Assembly (NCBI GenBank): GCA_023249255.1
Contig: JAHFCY010000217.1
Coordinates: 1 to 5,492, forward strand
Source of the DNA: Candidatus Lindowiibacteriota bacterium
Lineage (GTDB): Bacteria > Lindowbacteria > 2-12-FULL-62-27
Direction: 5' to 3'
DNA length: 5,492 nt
The translations under genes and the position numbers were made by a program. Shown piece by piece: positions 1-5,492 of this stretch. The notes beneath the pieces are model-generated. The model did not search any database, was not told the origin of the DNA, and was given only the letters and a program-made list of their open reading frames with translations. Position 1 is the first letter of the stretch, and the number at the start of each line of letters is the position of its first letter.

Positions 1-1231
1 TGACGTTCTCGAAAAAGCCGGTATTGTTCAGATTGCGTTTTGACAGATCGATTTTTTCGCCGTCGTAACGCTGTCCCTCCTCTTGGACGATTTCGCGCCG
101 GGCGACCTTCTCCCGCGTCTTGGTCAGGCCCTCGACCACGATCTTTTCAACGTAGATGAGCTGTCCCTCCTGGATGTCGAACGTGAGATCGATCCGGCCT
201 GCCTCCTCCAGAAGGTCATGATGGGACACGACCTCCTTTTCCAGATAGCCGATTTTGTCATAATCTTTGCGGATGTTTTCGAGCGTTTCCGAAAATCTCT
301 TGAATGTAAAATAGTCGCCGCGGTTGAGCGTGACCTGCTTGCGCAGTTCCGATTCGGCAATGACGCTGTTGCCCTGAAATGAAATCTGGCCGACGCGCAT
401 TCTCGGTCCCATGTGAACGATCAGCCGGACGTTCATCCGCCGGCGCCTCGAGTCGATTTCAACCCGAGGTTCGATCGCGGCCAGCAGATACCCCTTCTCC
501 TTCAGCGAATCGACGAATTTTCGGATGTCGTTGTTGAGAAGCTCCTTGGAATAAATGGCGCCTTTGCCCGTCGCGAAGTTCCATTTGATCTGCATCGTCC
601 GCCGCCACGCCTGAAACGGCCCCATTCGCTTGTCGAATGTCACTTGGAATCTGCCGACCTTGAGCTTGTCCCCCTCCTCGACCGTGAACCGGAGGCGGAT
701 TTTCCCCTCGTCCAGTGGCTCTTTCACCGGCGTCACTTTCGCGAAATAGTATCCCTCGTCGAGGTACCGGTTCAGGATGGACTGTTCGCTGCGTTTCAGC
801 TGATAGTCGTTCAGGAAACTTCCGGCGGAAACCGTGAGGACGTCCCGCAGAGACTTTTCATCAAGTTTGTGGAGGCCGCTGAAAACGATTTCCGAAATCT
901 GCGGCTGCTCGACGACGATAAACGTGACAAAGGCGGTGTGGTCCTCCCGGAAATCGATGTCCACCCGGACATCCGAAAAAAAACCGGTGGCATACAGGCG
1001 GTGGACGTCGTCACTGGCCGCCGTTTTCAGGGATTCCCTGGAAAGCCCGGCGCCTTCGGTGAGTTGAATGGTCAGCCGAAGTTCATTTGCGGTATGAGTC
1101 CGGTTGCCGTCGAAATCGATGCCATCAACGCGATACAGGTCGCTCCCCGCCATCACCGAGCCCGGCCGCAGAATCAGAAGCAAGACAAACAGCCACAGCC
1201 GAAAGCGGGACACACGACAGCGATCTTTCAA
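1..1231 (-). CDS. bamA: Outer-membrane protein assembly factor BamA (Omp85 family), N-terminal part, 3' end outside window
   Basis: BamA is the central subunit of the machine that folds beta-barrel proteins into the outer membrane; its periplasmic POTRA domains receive clients and bind partner lipoproteins. The frame stays open to the window edge and shows 410 residues. A signal peptide (residues 1-28, Arg-rich start, core WLFVLLLIL, likely cut after VMA) is followed by POTRA1 (about 33-109, with ATGFFSDV), POTRA2 (110-188), POTRA3 (189-275), POTRA4 (277-357, with ISFQGN) and most of POTRA5 (358-410, with IVVEGLTKT and NTGFFENV). The KWNFATGKGAIYS stretch in POTRA3 matches the tryptophan-containing signature at that place in BamA. 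Five POTRAs favour BamA over TamA, which has three. The 16-strand barrel lies outside the window. Start: an in-frame TGA at 1235-1237 excludes anything upstream, and the first in-frame ATG (1151-1153) would remove the signal peptide, so the start must be TTG at 1229-1231 (chosen) or GTG at 1211-1213. It begins 7 bases after the TonB-like gene. Confidence 0.92.
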   Translation of the reverse strand, partial: MKDRCRVSRFRLWLFVLLLILRPGSVMAGSDLYRVDGIDFDGNRTHTANELRLTIQLTEGAGLSRESLKTAASDDVHRLYATGFFSDVRVDIDFREDHTAFVTFIVVEQPQISEIVFSGLHKLDEKSLRDVLTVSAGSFLNDYQLKRSEQSILNRYLDEGYYFAKVTPVKEPLDEGKIRLRFTVEEGDKLKVGRFQVTFDKRMGPFQAWRRTMQIKWNFATGKGAIYSKELLNNDIRKFVDSLKEKGYLLAAIEPRVEIDSRRRRMNVRLIVHMGPRMRVGQISFQGNSVIAESELRKQVTLNRGDYFTFKRFSETLENIRKDYDKIGYLEKEVVSHHDLLEEAGRIDLTFDIQEGQLIYVEKIVVEGLTKTREKVARREIVQEEGQRYDGEKIDLSKRNLNNTGFFENV

Positions 1232-1238
1232 GAATCAG

Positions 1239-2171
1239 TTACTCGAGTTTGTATTTGATTTTGATGACCAGGGATTCCCGCACTCCGCTTTGGACGAACT
1301 GCCACTGCAGGATCGCGGTCCGGGCTTCGGCATCGAGTTCCTTGAAGCCGCTGGTCGATTCCACATCGGCCTGTTCAACTTTGCCGCTCGCCGAGACCAC
1401 CGCGCGAACCAGCACAAACGTATTCAAACCCTTCCGTTCAAACCATTCGGGGATAACCGGCAGAGGAGCGCGAATGACCGGCCGCCGAACGGCGATGTCC
1501 GTTCCGCCCGGCCGGCCGACGGAGGACGGCGACGTGCGGCCGGTCAGCGTGATGAAATCGGATCCACGGGAAACGCCGGGAGAAGATCCGACATCGAACG
1601 TGATATCCGCGCTCGACTCGCCGTCGCCGGCAGCCCCGGATGAAATCCTGGCAGATGGCATGGAGACCGAAGACGGCCCAACCGCCGTCCTGTCGGATGT
1701 TACCGATCGATCGGACAGCCGCTTCGCATCCTCATGCCATTGTTCGGGAATATCCGAACTGACTGTCCGGTCCGGCCGCGCTGGCGGAAGAATCGGCGAC
1801 CGGCCGAAATAATCCGGTCGGGATGCGGCCATGGCCGAAAGCGCCGCGGCGCGAGGCGGGCCCTTCGGCTGGGGTGAGGCGGCTGCCGCTGCGACTCTGG
1901 AATGTTGCGGAGCGGCCTCAAGACGCGTCTGGGCGATATCGGCCAGGGGAATTTCGGGCATCAGTTTGAAATTGACGGCCATCACGCGTCCGGCGCGGTC
2001 AATCTGCATGTAGGACGGCATGAATCCGTGCGATGCAAGATACAGGAAAATCCAGAACGCGACGAAGGACGACGCGGCGCTGACGGCATCGCGCCGGCGT
2101 TGCTCGGTCGAGAGGCACTCCCGTATCCAGATCAGAACCAATTCCCGGAACGACGCGAACGTCGAGGTCAT
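1239..2171 (-). CDS. TonB-family energy transducer
   Basis: TonB-type proteins are anchored in the inner membrane, span the periplasm and pass energy from an ExbB-ExbD proton channel to outer-membrane partners. The 310-residue product has about 30 polar N-terminal residues, one membrane segment (about 30-49, core SSFVAFWIFLYLASH), a long low-complexity spacer (about 85-228, rich in Ala, Ser, Arg and Pro) and a TonB C-terminal domain (about 230-310). That domain shows PVIPEWFERKGLN, VVSASGKVEQADV, STSGFKELDAEA and ILQWQF, matching the family pattern of a Pro-rich entry, G-x-V strand turn, SSG, LD and WxF. The spacer lacks the Pro-Glu/Pro-Lys repeats of enterobacterial TonB, and no SxxxH pattern is seen in the membrane segment. 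The start ATG has GAGG five bases upstream. The gene sits directly after exbD, so it very probably works with that channel. It could equally be the TolA-like arm of a Tol-type system, so no symbol is given. Confidence 0.88.
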   Translation of the reverse strand: MTSTFASFRELVLIWIRECLSTEQRRRDAVSAASSFVAFWIFLYLASHGFMPSYMQIDRAGRVMAVNFKLMPEIPLADIAQTRLEAAPQHSRVAAAAASPQPKGPPRAAALSAMAASRPDYFGRSPILPPARPDRTVSSDIPEQWHEDAKRLSDRSVTSDRTAVGPSSVSMPSARISSGAAGDGESSADITFDVGSSPGVSRGSDFITLTGRTSPSSVGRPGGTDIAVRRPVIRAPLPVIPEWFERKGLNTFVLVRAVVSASGKVEQADVESTSGFKELDAEARTAILQWQFVQSGVRESLVIKIKYKLE

Positions 2172-2176
2172 GACGG

Positions 2177-2180
2177 CCTC
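2177..2180 (-). promoter_or_regulatory. Shine-Dalgarno site of the TonB-like gene, inside the exbD stop codon
   Basis: GAGG lies 5 bases before the ATG at 2169-2171 and shares bases with the TGA stop of exbD (2179-2181). A ribosome finishing exbD would sit on this site, which suggests translational coupling. It also supports the chosen start. Confidence 0.6.
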
Positions 2181-2607
2181 ACTGGGCCGTGGTGGTCGCG
2201 ATGGTGGCTTCGATAAATCCGGCGCGCTTGGCGACGTCGATCACGGCGACGACGATGCCGTGGCGCGTGTTGCGGTCGGCCCGGACAAAGAGAATCTTGT
2301 TGGACGACTCGGCGGCGCGTTCCTGAAGGATGGGGCCAAGGGCGCCCATGCCGCCGGTGATTTCAGCGCTGCCGACGAAGATTTTCCCGTCCTGCGTGAT
2401 GGCCACTTCGGTGAACCTCGGCATGTCGGATGTCGGCGACGCGGCGACCGGAAGTTCAACCTTGATGCCGGGCTGGCCCCGGAAACTGGTCGTGACGACC
2501 ACGAACATCAAGAGGAGAATAATGGTGTCGACGAAGGGCACGATCTCAAAATCAAGATCGGTGAGACGCATCCGGGATCGGCCGAGACGTTTTGCGAGGG
2601 GTTTCAT
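2179..2607 (-). CDS. exbD: ExbD/TolR-family biopolymer transport protein
   Basis: ExbD/TolR subunits form a dimer whose transmembrane helices sit in the pore of the ExbB/TolQ pentamer; protonation of one membrane aspartate drives the motor. The 142-residue product has a basic cytoplasmic start (MKPLAKRLGRSRMR), one transmembrane helix (about 22-41) and a periplasmic domain to the end. The signature FEIVPFVDTIILLLMF places the key aspartate at D27, equivalent to D25 of E. coli ExbD. The C-terminal part shows KIFVGSAEI and the KILFVRADRNTRHGIVVAVIDVAKRAGF pattern shared by ExbD and TolR periplasmic domains. Length is normal for the family. The ATG overlaps the exbB stop in an ATGA arrangement. 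The nearest purine-rich sites are AAAAGGG only 3 bases from the ATG and GGAGA 13 bases away, so initiation probably depends on coupling to exbB. ExbD versus TolR cannot be separated from sequence alone; the adjacent TonB-like gene favours ExbD. Confidence 0.93.
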   Translation of the reverse strand: MKPLAKRLGRSRMRLTDLDFEIVPFVDTIILLLMFVVVTTSFRGQPGIKVELPVAASPTSDMPRFTEVAITQDGKIFVGSAEITGGMGALGPILQERAAESSNKILFVRADRNTRHGIVVAVIDVAKRAGFIEATIATTTAQ

Positions 2608-3167
2608 CGGCCCTTTTCAATCTCCGAGAGATACAGTGTTTCGTATTCGCTGATTTTCCTGGCCAGAAGACCATTGAGGTAAAACGTGAAGAACAGGGCC
2701 GGAATGGCGATGAGAAGACCCGTGGCGGTCGTGACCAGAACCTCTGAAATTCCGCCCGCGAAATATTCCATCTGTTCCAGACCCTGTACCGACAATTTCC
2801 GAAACACCTTGATGATGCCGAGCGTGGCGCCAAGAAGCCCGAGCAGCGGGGATCCCTTGTAGATGGCCGCGAGGCCGTGCAAAAAACGCCCCAGGTCATG
2901 TTCGAGGACCATGGTCAGTTCGGCGAGCGTGGCGTCCACGCCCCGGCCTGTCGCGATGACTTGAGCCGGCCCAAAATTATCGGCGCGCGCAGCCGCCGCC
3001 ATGAGGCCGATCTCCCGGACATCCTTCAGGAAGGCCTGTTCCCTCTGCCGGAATTTCCAGAGGGCGAGGCTCCGTTCGATGATGAAATAGAGGCAGACCA
3101 TGGCCGTGATGTACAACGGCACCATGACGTATCCGCCTTTGCTGGTCAAATCCACAATTGCGCTCAT
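2604..3167 (-). CDS. exbB: ExbB/TolQ-family proton-channel subunit
   Basis: This is the pentameric inner-membrane channel subunit that, with ExbD, converts proton flow into mechanical force for a TonB- or TolA-type arm. The 187-residue product has three predicted membrane helices: about 12-30 (YVMVPLYITAMVCLYFII), 105-124 (GSPLLGLLGATLGIIKVF) and 143-165. The family signatures are the LLGLLGxxxG motif in helix 2 and GGISEVLVTTATGLLIAIPA in helix 3, including E142 and T147, which aligns with pore threonine T181 of E. coli ExbB. The other pore threonine (T148 in E. coli ExbB, in GTVWG) aligns with A114 here, with T115 next to it. The protein is shorter than E. coli ExbB and has no long periplasmic N-terminal extension. 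AAAGGAG lies 9 bases before the ATG, and the gene overlaps exbD by four bases. MotA is unlikely because of the length, topology and exbD neighbour. Confidence 0.93.
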   Translation of the reverse strand: MSAIVDLTSKGGYVMVPLYITAMVCLYFIIERSLALWKFRQREQAFLKDVREIGLMAAAARADNFGPAQVIATGRGVDATLAELTMVLEHDLGRFLHGLAAIYKGSPLLGLLGATLGIIKVFRKLSVQGLEQMEYFAGGISEVLVTTATGLLIAIPALFFTFYLNGLLARKISEYETLYLSEIEKGR

Positions 3168-3176
3168 GTCGATCCG

Positions 3177-3183
3177 CTCCTTT
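3177..3183 (-). promoter_or_regulatory. Shine-Dalgarno site of exbB, overlapping the upstream stop codon
   Basis: AAAGGAG lies 9 bases before the exbB ATG and overlaps the TGA (3183-3185) of the small upstream gene by one base. It is the strongest ribosome binding site in the window. It fixes the exbB start and fits high expression of the multimeric channel subunit. Confidence 0.65.
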
Positions 3184-3557
3184 CAGCCTGCCACGGCGGC
3201 AACGCCGCCGCCGATGAGCAGAAGCCAGAACCACATGGGCAGATGTCCAAACCGGCTTTTGGACTCCGGTTTCTTCCGTTCCACTTCCTGCATCTTCGGC
3301 TTCTCCATCTTCTCCGTCGCGCGGACACCCGGCGCGTCGGTTTTCAATCCGGCCGGTGCGGCCTCTTTTTGCATCTTGGATTCAGCCTGAACGGCCCGCG
3401 TATCCGTCGGAACGGTTCCGGCCTGCGTTGATCTGTCTTTTCCGATGACGGTCGCCTCCTCCATCCGCTCCGCCGCGCGCGCGGAGTGCGCCAGCAGAGT
3501 CAGCGCCAGAGCGGCCGACAACATGGTGATCGTTCCCCTCCAAAAAAAGCGTTTCAT
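3183..3557 (-). CDS. Small exported or membrane-anchored protein of unknown function
   Basis: I do not recognise a family for this 124-residue protein. It has a clear Sec signal peptide (about 1-28: basic MKRFFWR, hydrophobic core TMLSAALALTLLAHS, likely cut near ARA-A). A polar, charged, probably disordered middle follows (30-104, rich in Lys, Glu, Ala and Met, with repeated short pieces such as EKMEKPKMQEVERKK). The protein ends inside a second hydrophobic stretch (about 107-124, PMWFWLLLIGGGVAAVAG) with no residues after it. It could be a periplasmic tail-anchored protein, or a two-helix hairpin if the signal is not cut. It has no lipobox cysteine, indeed no cysteine at all. GAGG (3564-3567) lies 6 bases before the ATG. 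The gene starts 18 bases after the TPR gene and ends 15 bases before exbB, so it may be an accessory subunit of the ExbB-ExbD-TonB module. That role is inferred from position only. Confidence 0.82.
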   Translation of the reverse strand: MKRFFWRGTITMLSAALALTLLAHSARAAERMEEATVIGKDRSTQAGTVPTDTRAVQAESKMQKEAAPAGLKTDAPGVRATEKMEKPKMQEVERKKPESKSRFGHLPMWFWLLLIGGGVAAVAG

Positions 3558-3563
3558 CTTCCA

Positions 3564-3567
3564 CCTC
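3564..3567 (-). promoter_or_regulatory. Shine-Dalgarno site of the small exported protein
   Basis: GAGG, within GAGGTGG, lies 6 bases before the ATG at 3555-3557. It decides the start in favour of this ATG over the in-frame ATG at 3522-3524, which would give a signal peptide with no basic N-terminal residues. Confidence 0.55.
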
Positions 3568-3575
3568 GATCCATT

Positions 3576-5492
3576 TTATTGTCCCGCCAGATCCGGCGCC
3601 TCTTTGGCCGGCCGGCTGTTCGGATATTTGTTCAACAAATCGCGAGCGGCATTTTTTGATTTCTCCAGATCACCCATCTTCAGATACGACCGGGAAATTC
3701 GCAACAGGGCTTCAGCGGCAAACTCCGTTTGCGTGTCCGACTCGTACATCGCGAGAATTTTGTAATAACCGATCAAACTGGCCGACGTCGAATCCATGGA
3801 CGCGTAAAGATCCGCGGCCGACAACTCCGCCTGTGCGGCCGCCTCTCCCTGCCCTTCCGCGATATCCTCGAACTCGCGGATGGCGGTCAGCGTGTCGCCG
3901 GAACGATAGAGCGATTCGGCATACATCGAGTGAAGCTGAACGGAGTTTTTTGCCACCTCTTTGAGATGCCGGGCCGCCTCCCCGTAGTCGCGCGCGCGCC
4001 ATGCGCTGAGTCCCTTGAGCAAATGAGGCTCGGAGGAAAGACCCTCGGGCGTCGGATCGGAGGCCAACGCCTGCATGCCGTCGTAGTCGGACGTCTCAAA
4101 CAATATTTCGGCAAGTTGCTGGTAGGTGTTGAGCACGGCGAACTTGTCCAGATTGCCGCGAAATTTCCACGCAAGATTGAGATATATTTTGGCATTGCCG
4201 AAATTTTTCAGGGCCAGCTCATCCTGCGCGACAAATCGGGCGGCCCAGGCGGTATGAAACGTGTCGGCGGAAGGATGATCGGCGACCTGCCGGAAATCCG
4301 CGACTGCGGCGGGCGTGTCGGAGAGCGCAAGATGGGCGGTCCCGGCGGCATACCGCGCGGCGGGGCTCACCACCGCCTGGCGGCTCTGGACCAGGTCGAT
4401 GGTCCGGATGATGTCGGCGTTGCGCTGTTCCTTGATGGCGTCGGAGAGGAGCGACTCGGCCGCCTTCGACGCCCACTCTCCCGGCGCGGTTGTCTTGAGA
4501 TAGTCTTCGAGGATCGGCCGGCCGGCGGCGCCGCGGGAAATGGCGAGCGTAACTTTGCGCGATTCAGCCTGGGATCGCAGATCGAGGTCGGTGGCCGGGT
4601 TGTTCAGAAGGCCGGTGTAGATCACGTCGGCCCTGTCCGGATTTTTCATCGTCTCGTGGATCTGGGCGCTGGCGAGGAGAACTTCAAACCGGCGTCGCGA
4701 ATTGAGATTGAGCGTCAGGAGTTCCTCGGCGGCGGCCAGAGATTTCGGATAGTCTTTGGATTGAAGGGTCGCCCAGAAATTATATTCGGCCAGCCGGACG
4801 CGGTCCGGTTCATCCATCACGGCGGCTTTGTGCCGGGGATAAAGCCTGATGATCTCTGCGGGCATATTCGCCTCTCTGGCGGATTGAAACGCGTTCATGA
4901 TCGCGTCCTGATAAAATGACATATATTTGCACGACGGATCGGCTAGAATGGATCCGAACATTTCCTGCGCCTTGGGATAATCTTTTTTGTCCAGAAGATA
5001 CACGCCGTACCGGAATCGCGACAGCAGGCGCACATCGGAGTCGGCGAAGTCGGCCAGTTTTTTGTAGAGCTCGATGGCCCCGTCCTGACCGAGTTTGAGC
5101 ATGGCTTCGGCGCGGTAAAAATCCATGAAAGCCCGGGCGCTGGTGTCGACGTTCGATTCGCCGAATCCGTCAAGCGACTCCATCGCATCCTGGGCCCGGC
5201 CGAGTTTCAGAGCGGCCTCGGCGGCCGAAAGGGCGACTTCGGCGTTGGGCCCGTAGGCGCCGCGGTGGGATTTGGCCAGCGTGAGGACTTTGTCGGCGTC
5301 GCCGCGTTTCTGCCAGATTTTGATTCGCATGCGCATGCCTTCCTCGATCATTCCGCCCCCGGCCTTGTGCTGTTCCAGAAAATCCAGTTTCTGTTCGGCC
5401 TGATCGACGTCGCCGAGCGTGAGATAGAGCCTGGCGGCCTCGCGCGCGACGTCCCGCGCAAGCGGGTCATCGGGATTTTGCTGGAGGAATCG
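3576..5492 (-). CDS. Large TPR-like helical-repeat protein, C-terminal 638 residues, 5' end outside window
   Basis: The frame is open from the window edge; the ATG at 5349-5351 is internal, because 47 in-frame codons with TPR-like character (ARLYLTLGDVDQAEQKLDFL) precede it. The 638 visible residues are almost entirely paired amphipathic helices of tetratricopeptide type. Recognisable units include AAEAALKLGRAQDAMESL, YGVYLLDKKDYPKAQEMFGS, FWATLQSKDYPKSLAAAEEL, YAESLYRSGDTLTAIREFED and a final SYLKMGDLEKSKNAARDLL followed by NKYPNS, a pattern typical of the last repeat in CpoB/YbgF- and BamD-like proteins. No membrane segment or catalytic motif is visible. Such superhelices are protein-binding scaffolds. 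Because it leads into exbB, exbD, a TonB-like gene and bamA, it may be a periplasmic scaffold of that system, as CpoB is for Tol-Pal in E. coli. Confirming export needs the missing N-terminus. It is much longer than CpoB, so orthology is not claimed. Confidence 0.88.
   Translation of the reverse strand, partial: RFLQQNPDDPLARDVAREAARLYLTLGDVDQAEQKLDFLEQHKAGGGMIEEGMRMRIKIWQKRGDADKVLTLAKSHRGAYGPNAEVALSAAEAALKLGRAQDAMESLDGFGESNVDTSARAFMDFYRAEAMLKLGQDGAIELYKKLADFADSDVRLLSRFRYGVYLLDKKDYPKAQEMFGSILADPSCKYMSFYQDAIMNAFQSAREANMPAEIIRLYPRHKAAVMDEPDRVRLAEYNFWATLQSKDYPKSLAAAEELLTLNLNSRRRFEVLLASAQIHETMKNPDRADVIYTGLLNNPATDLDLRSQAESRKVTLAISRGAAGRPILEDYLKTTAPGEWASKAAESLLSDAIKEQRNADIIRTIDLVQSRQAVVSPAARYAAGTAHLALSDTPAAVADFRQVADHPSADTFHTAWAARFVAQDELALKNFGNAKIYLNLAWKFRGNLDKFAVLNTYQQLAEILFETSDYDGMQALASDPTPEGLSSEPHLLKGLSAWRARDYGEAARHLKEVAKNSVQLHSMYAESLYRSGDTLTAIREFEDIAEGQGEAAAQAELSAADLYASMDSTSASLIGYYKILAMYESDTQTEFAAEALLRISRSYLKMGDLEKSKNAARDLLNKYPNSRPAKEAPDLAGQ

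Noticed and set aside
1-1231. TamA or another Omp85 protein instead of BamA
   Set aside because: At least four full POTRA domains and most of a fifth are present, with the BamA-like tryptophan-containing signature in POTRA3. TamA has three POTRAs.
1231-1250. CTCGAG palindrome at the TonB-like/bamA junction as a possible terminator or operator
   Set aside because: It is only six bases, lies within the last codons of the TonB-like gene, has no stem-loop of useful length and no T run.
413-1258. Plus-strand open frame of 281 codons
   Set aside because: It is antisense to the bamA fragment, whose translation shows clear POTRA domains and a signal peptide. The plus-strand product has no recognisable domain.
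1087-2682. Plus-strand open frames of 241, 179 and 220 codons opposite the TonB-like and exbD genes
   Set aside because: They overlap each other and are antisense to genes with strong family signatures; no family features of their own.
2604-3167. MotA flagellar stator
   Set aside because: Three helices rather than four, about 187 residues, an ExbD partner rather than MotB, and the GISExLVTTATGL signature of the ExbB/TolQ group.
3183-3524. Alternative start of the small exported protein at the in-frame ATG 3522-3524, which has a GGAGGGG-like stretch upstream
   Set aside because: The upstream ATG has a well-placed GAGG and gives a signal peptide with basic N-terminal residues; the shorter form would have none, and the purine stretch is spaced about 10-12 bases away.
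3729-4919. Plus-strand open frame of 396 codons
   Set aside because: It lies wholly antisense to the TPR gene. Its composition (Gly, Arg and Val rich, no domain pattern) is what the complement of GC-rich helical coding sequence gives.

Overview
The window is one tightly packed block of six genes, all on the minus strand, from a GC-rich diderm (Gram-negative-type) bacterium. The diderm call rests on a BamA-type outer-membrane assembly protein next to a complete ExbB-ExbD-TonB energy-transduction set. The phylum cannot be read from the sequence. The gene set would fit several deep-branching diderm groups as well as proteobacteria, and nothing marks the region as mobile or recently transferred: there are no IS elements, tRNAs, CRISPR arrays, integrases or evident shifts in base composition.

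In transcription order (right to left) the layout is: (1) 5492-3576, the C-terminal 638 residues of a large helical-repeat (TPR-like) protein whose start lies outside the window; (2) 3557-3183, a 124-residue orphan with a signal peptide and a second hydrophobic segment at its very C-terminus; (3) 3167-2604, an ExbB/TolQ-family proton-channel subunit; (4) 2607-2179, an ExbD/TolR-family subunit; (5) 2171-1239, a TonB-family energy transducer; (6) 1231-1, the first 410 residues of BamA (signal peptide, four complete POTRA domains and most of a fifth), cut by the window edge. Gaps between genes are 18, 15, -4, 7 and 7 bases, so the six genes are very probably one operon. No promoter or terminator is visible: the promoter should lie beyond 5492 and the 3' end beyond base 1.

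Functionally, ExbB and ExbD would form the inner-membrane proton channel, and the TonB-like protein would carry the stored energy across the periplasm. The TPR protein and the small membrane-associated orphan are probable periplasmic or membrane partners. BamA, which inserts beta-barrel proteins into the outer membrane, is co-transcribed directly behind this module. The least ordinary points are the physical coupling of a proton-motive-force module to bamA, the unrecognised small protein, a substituted threonine in the ExbB pore signature, and a TonB whose spacer and membrane anchor are atypical. The plus-strand open frames, some long, are antisense shadows of these genes.
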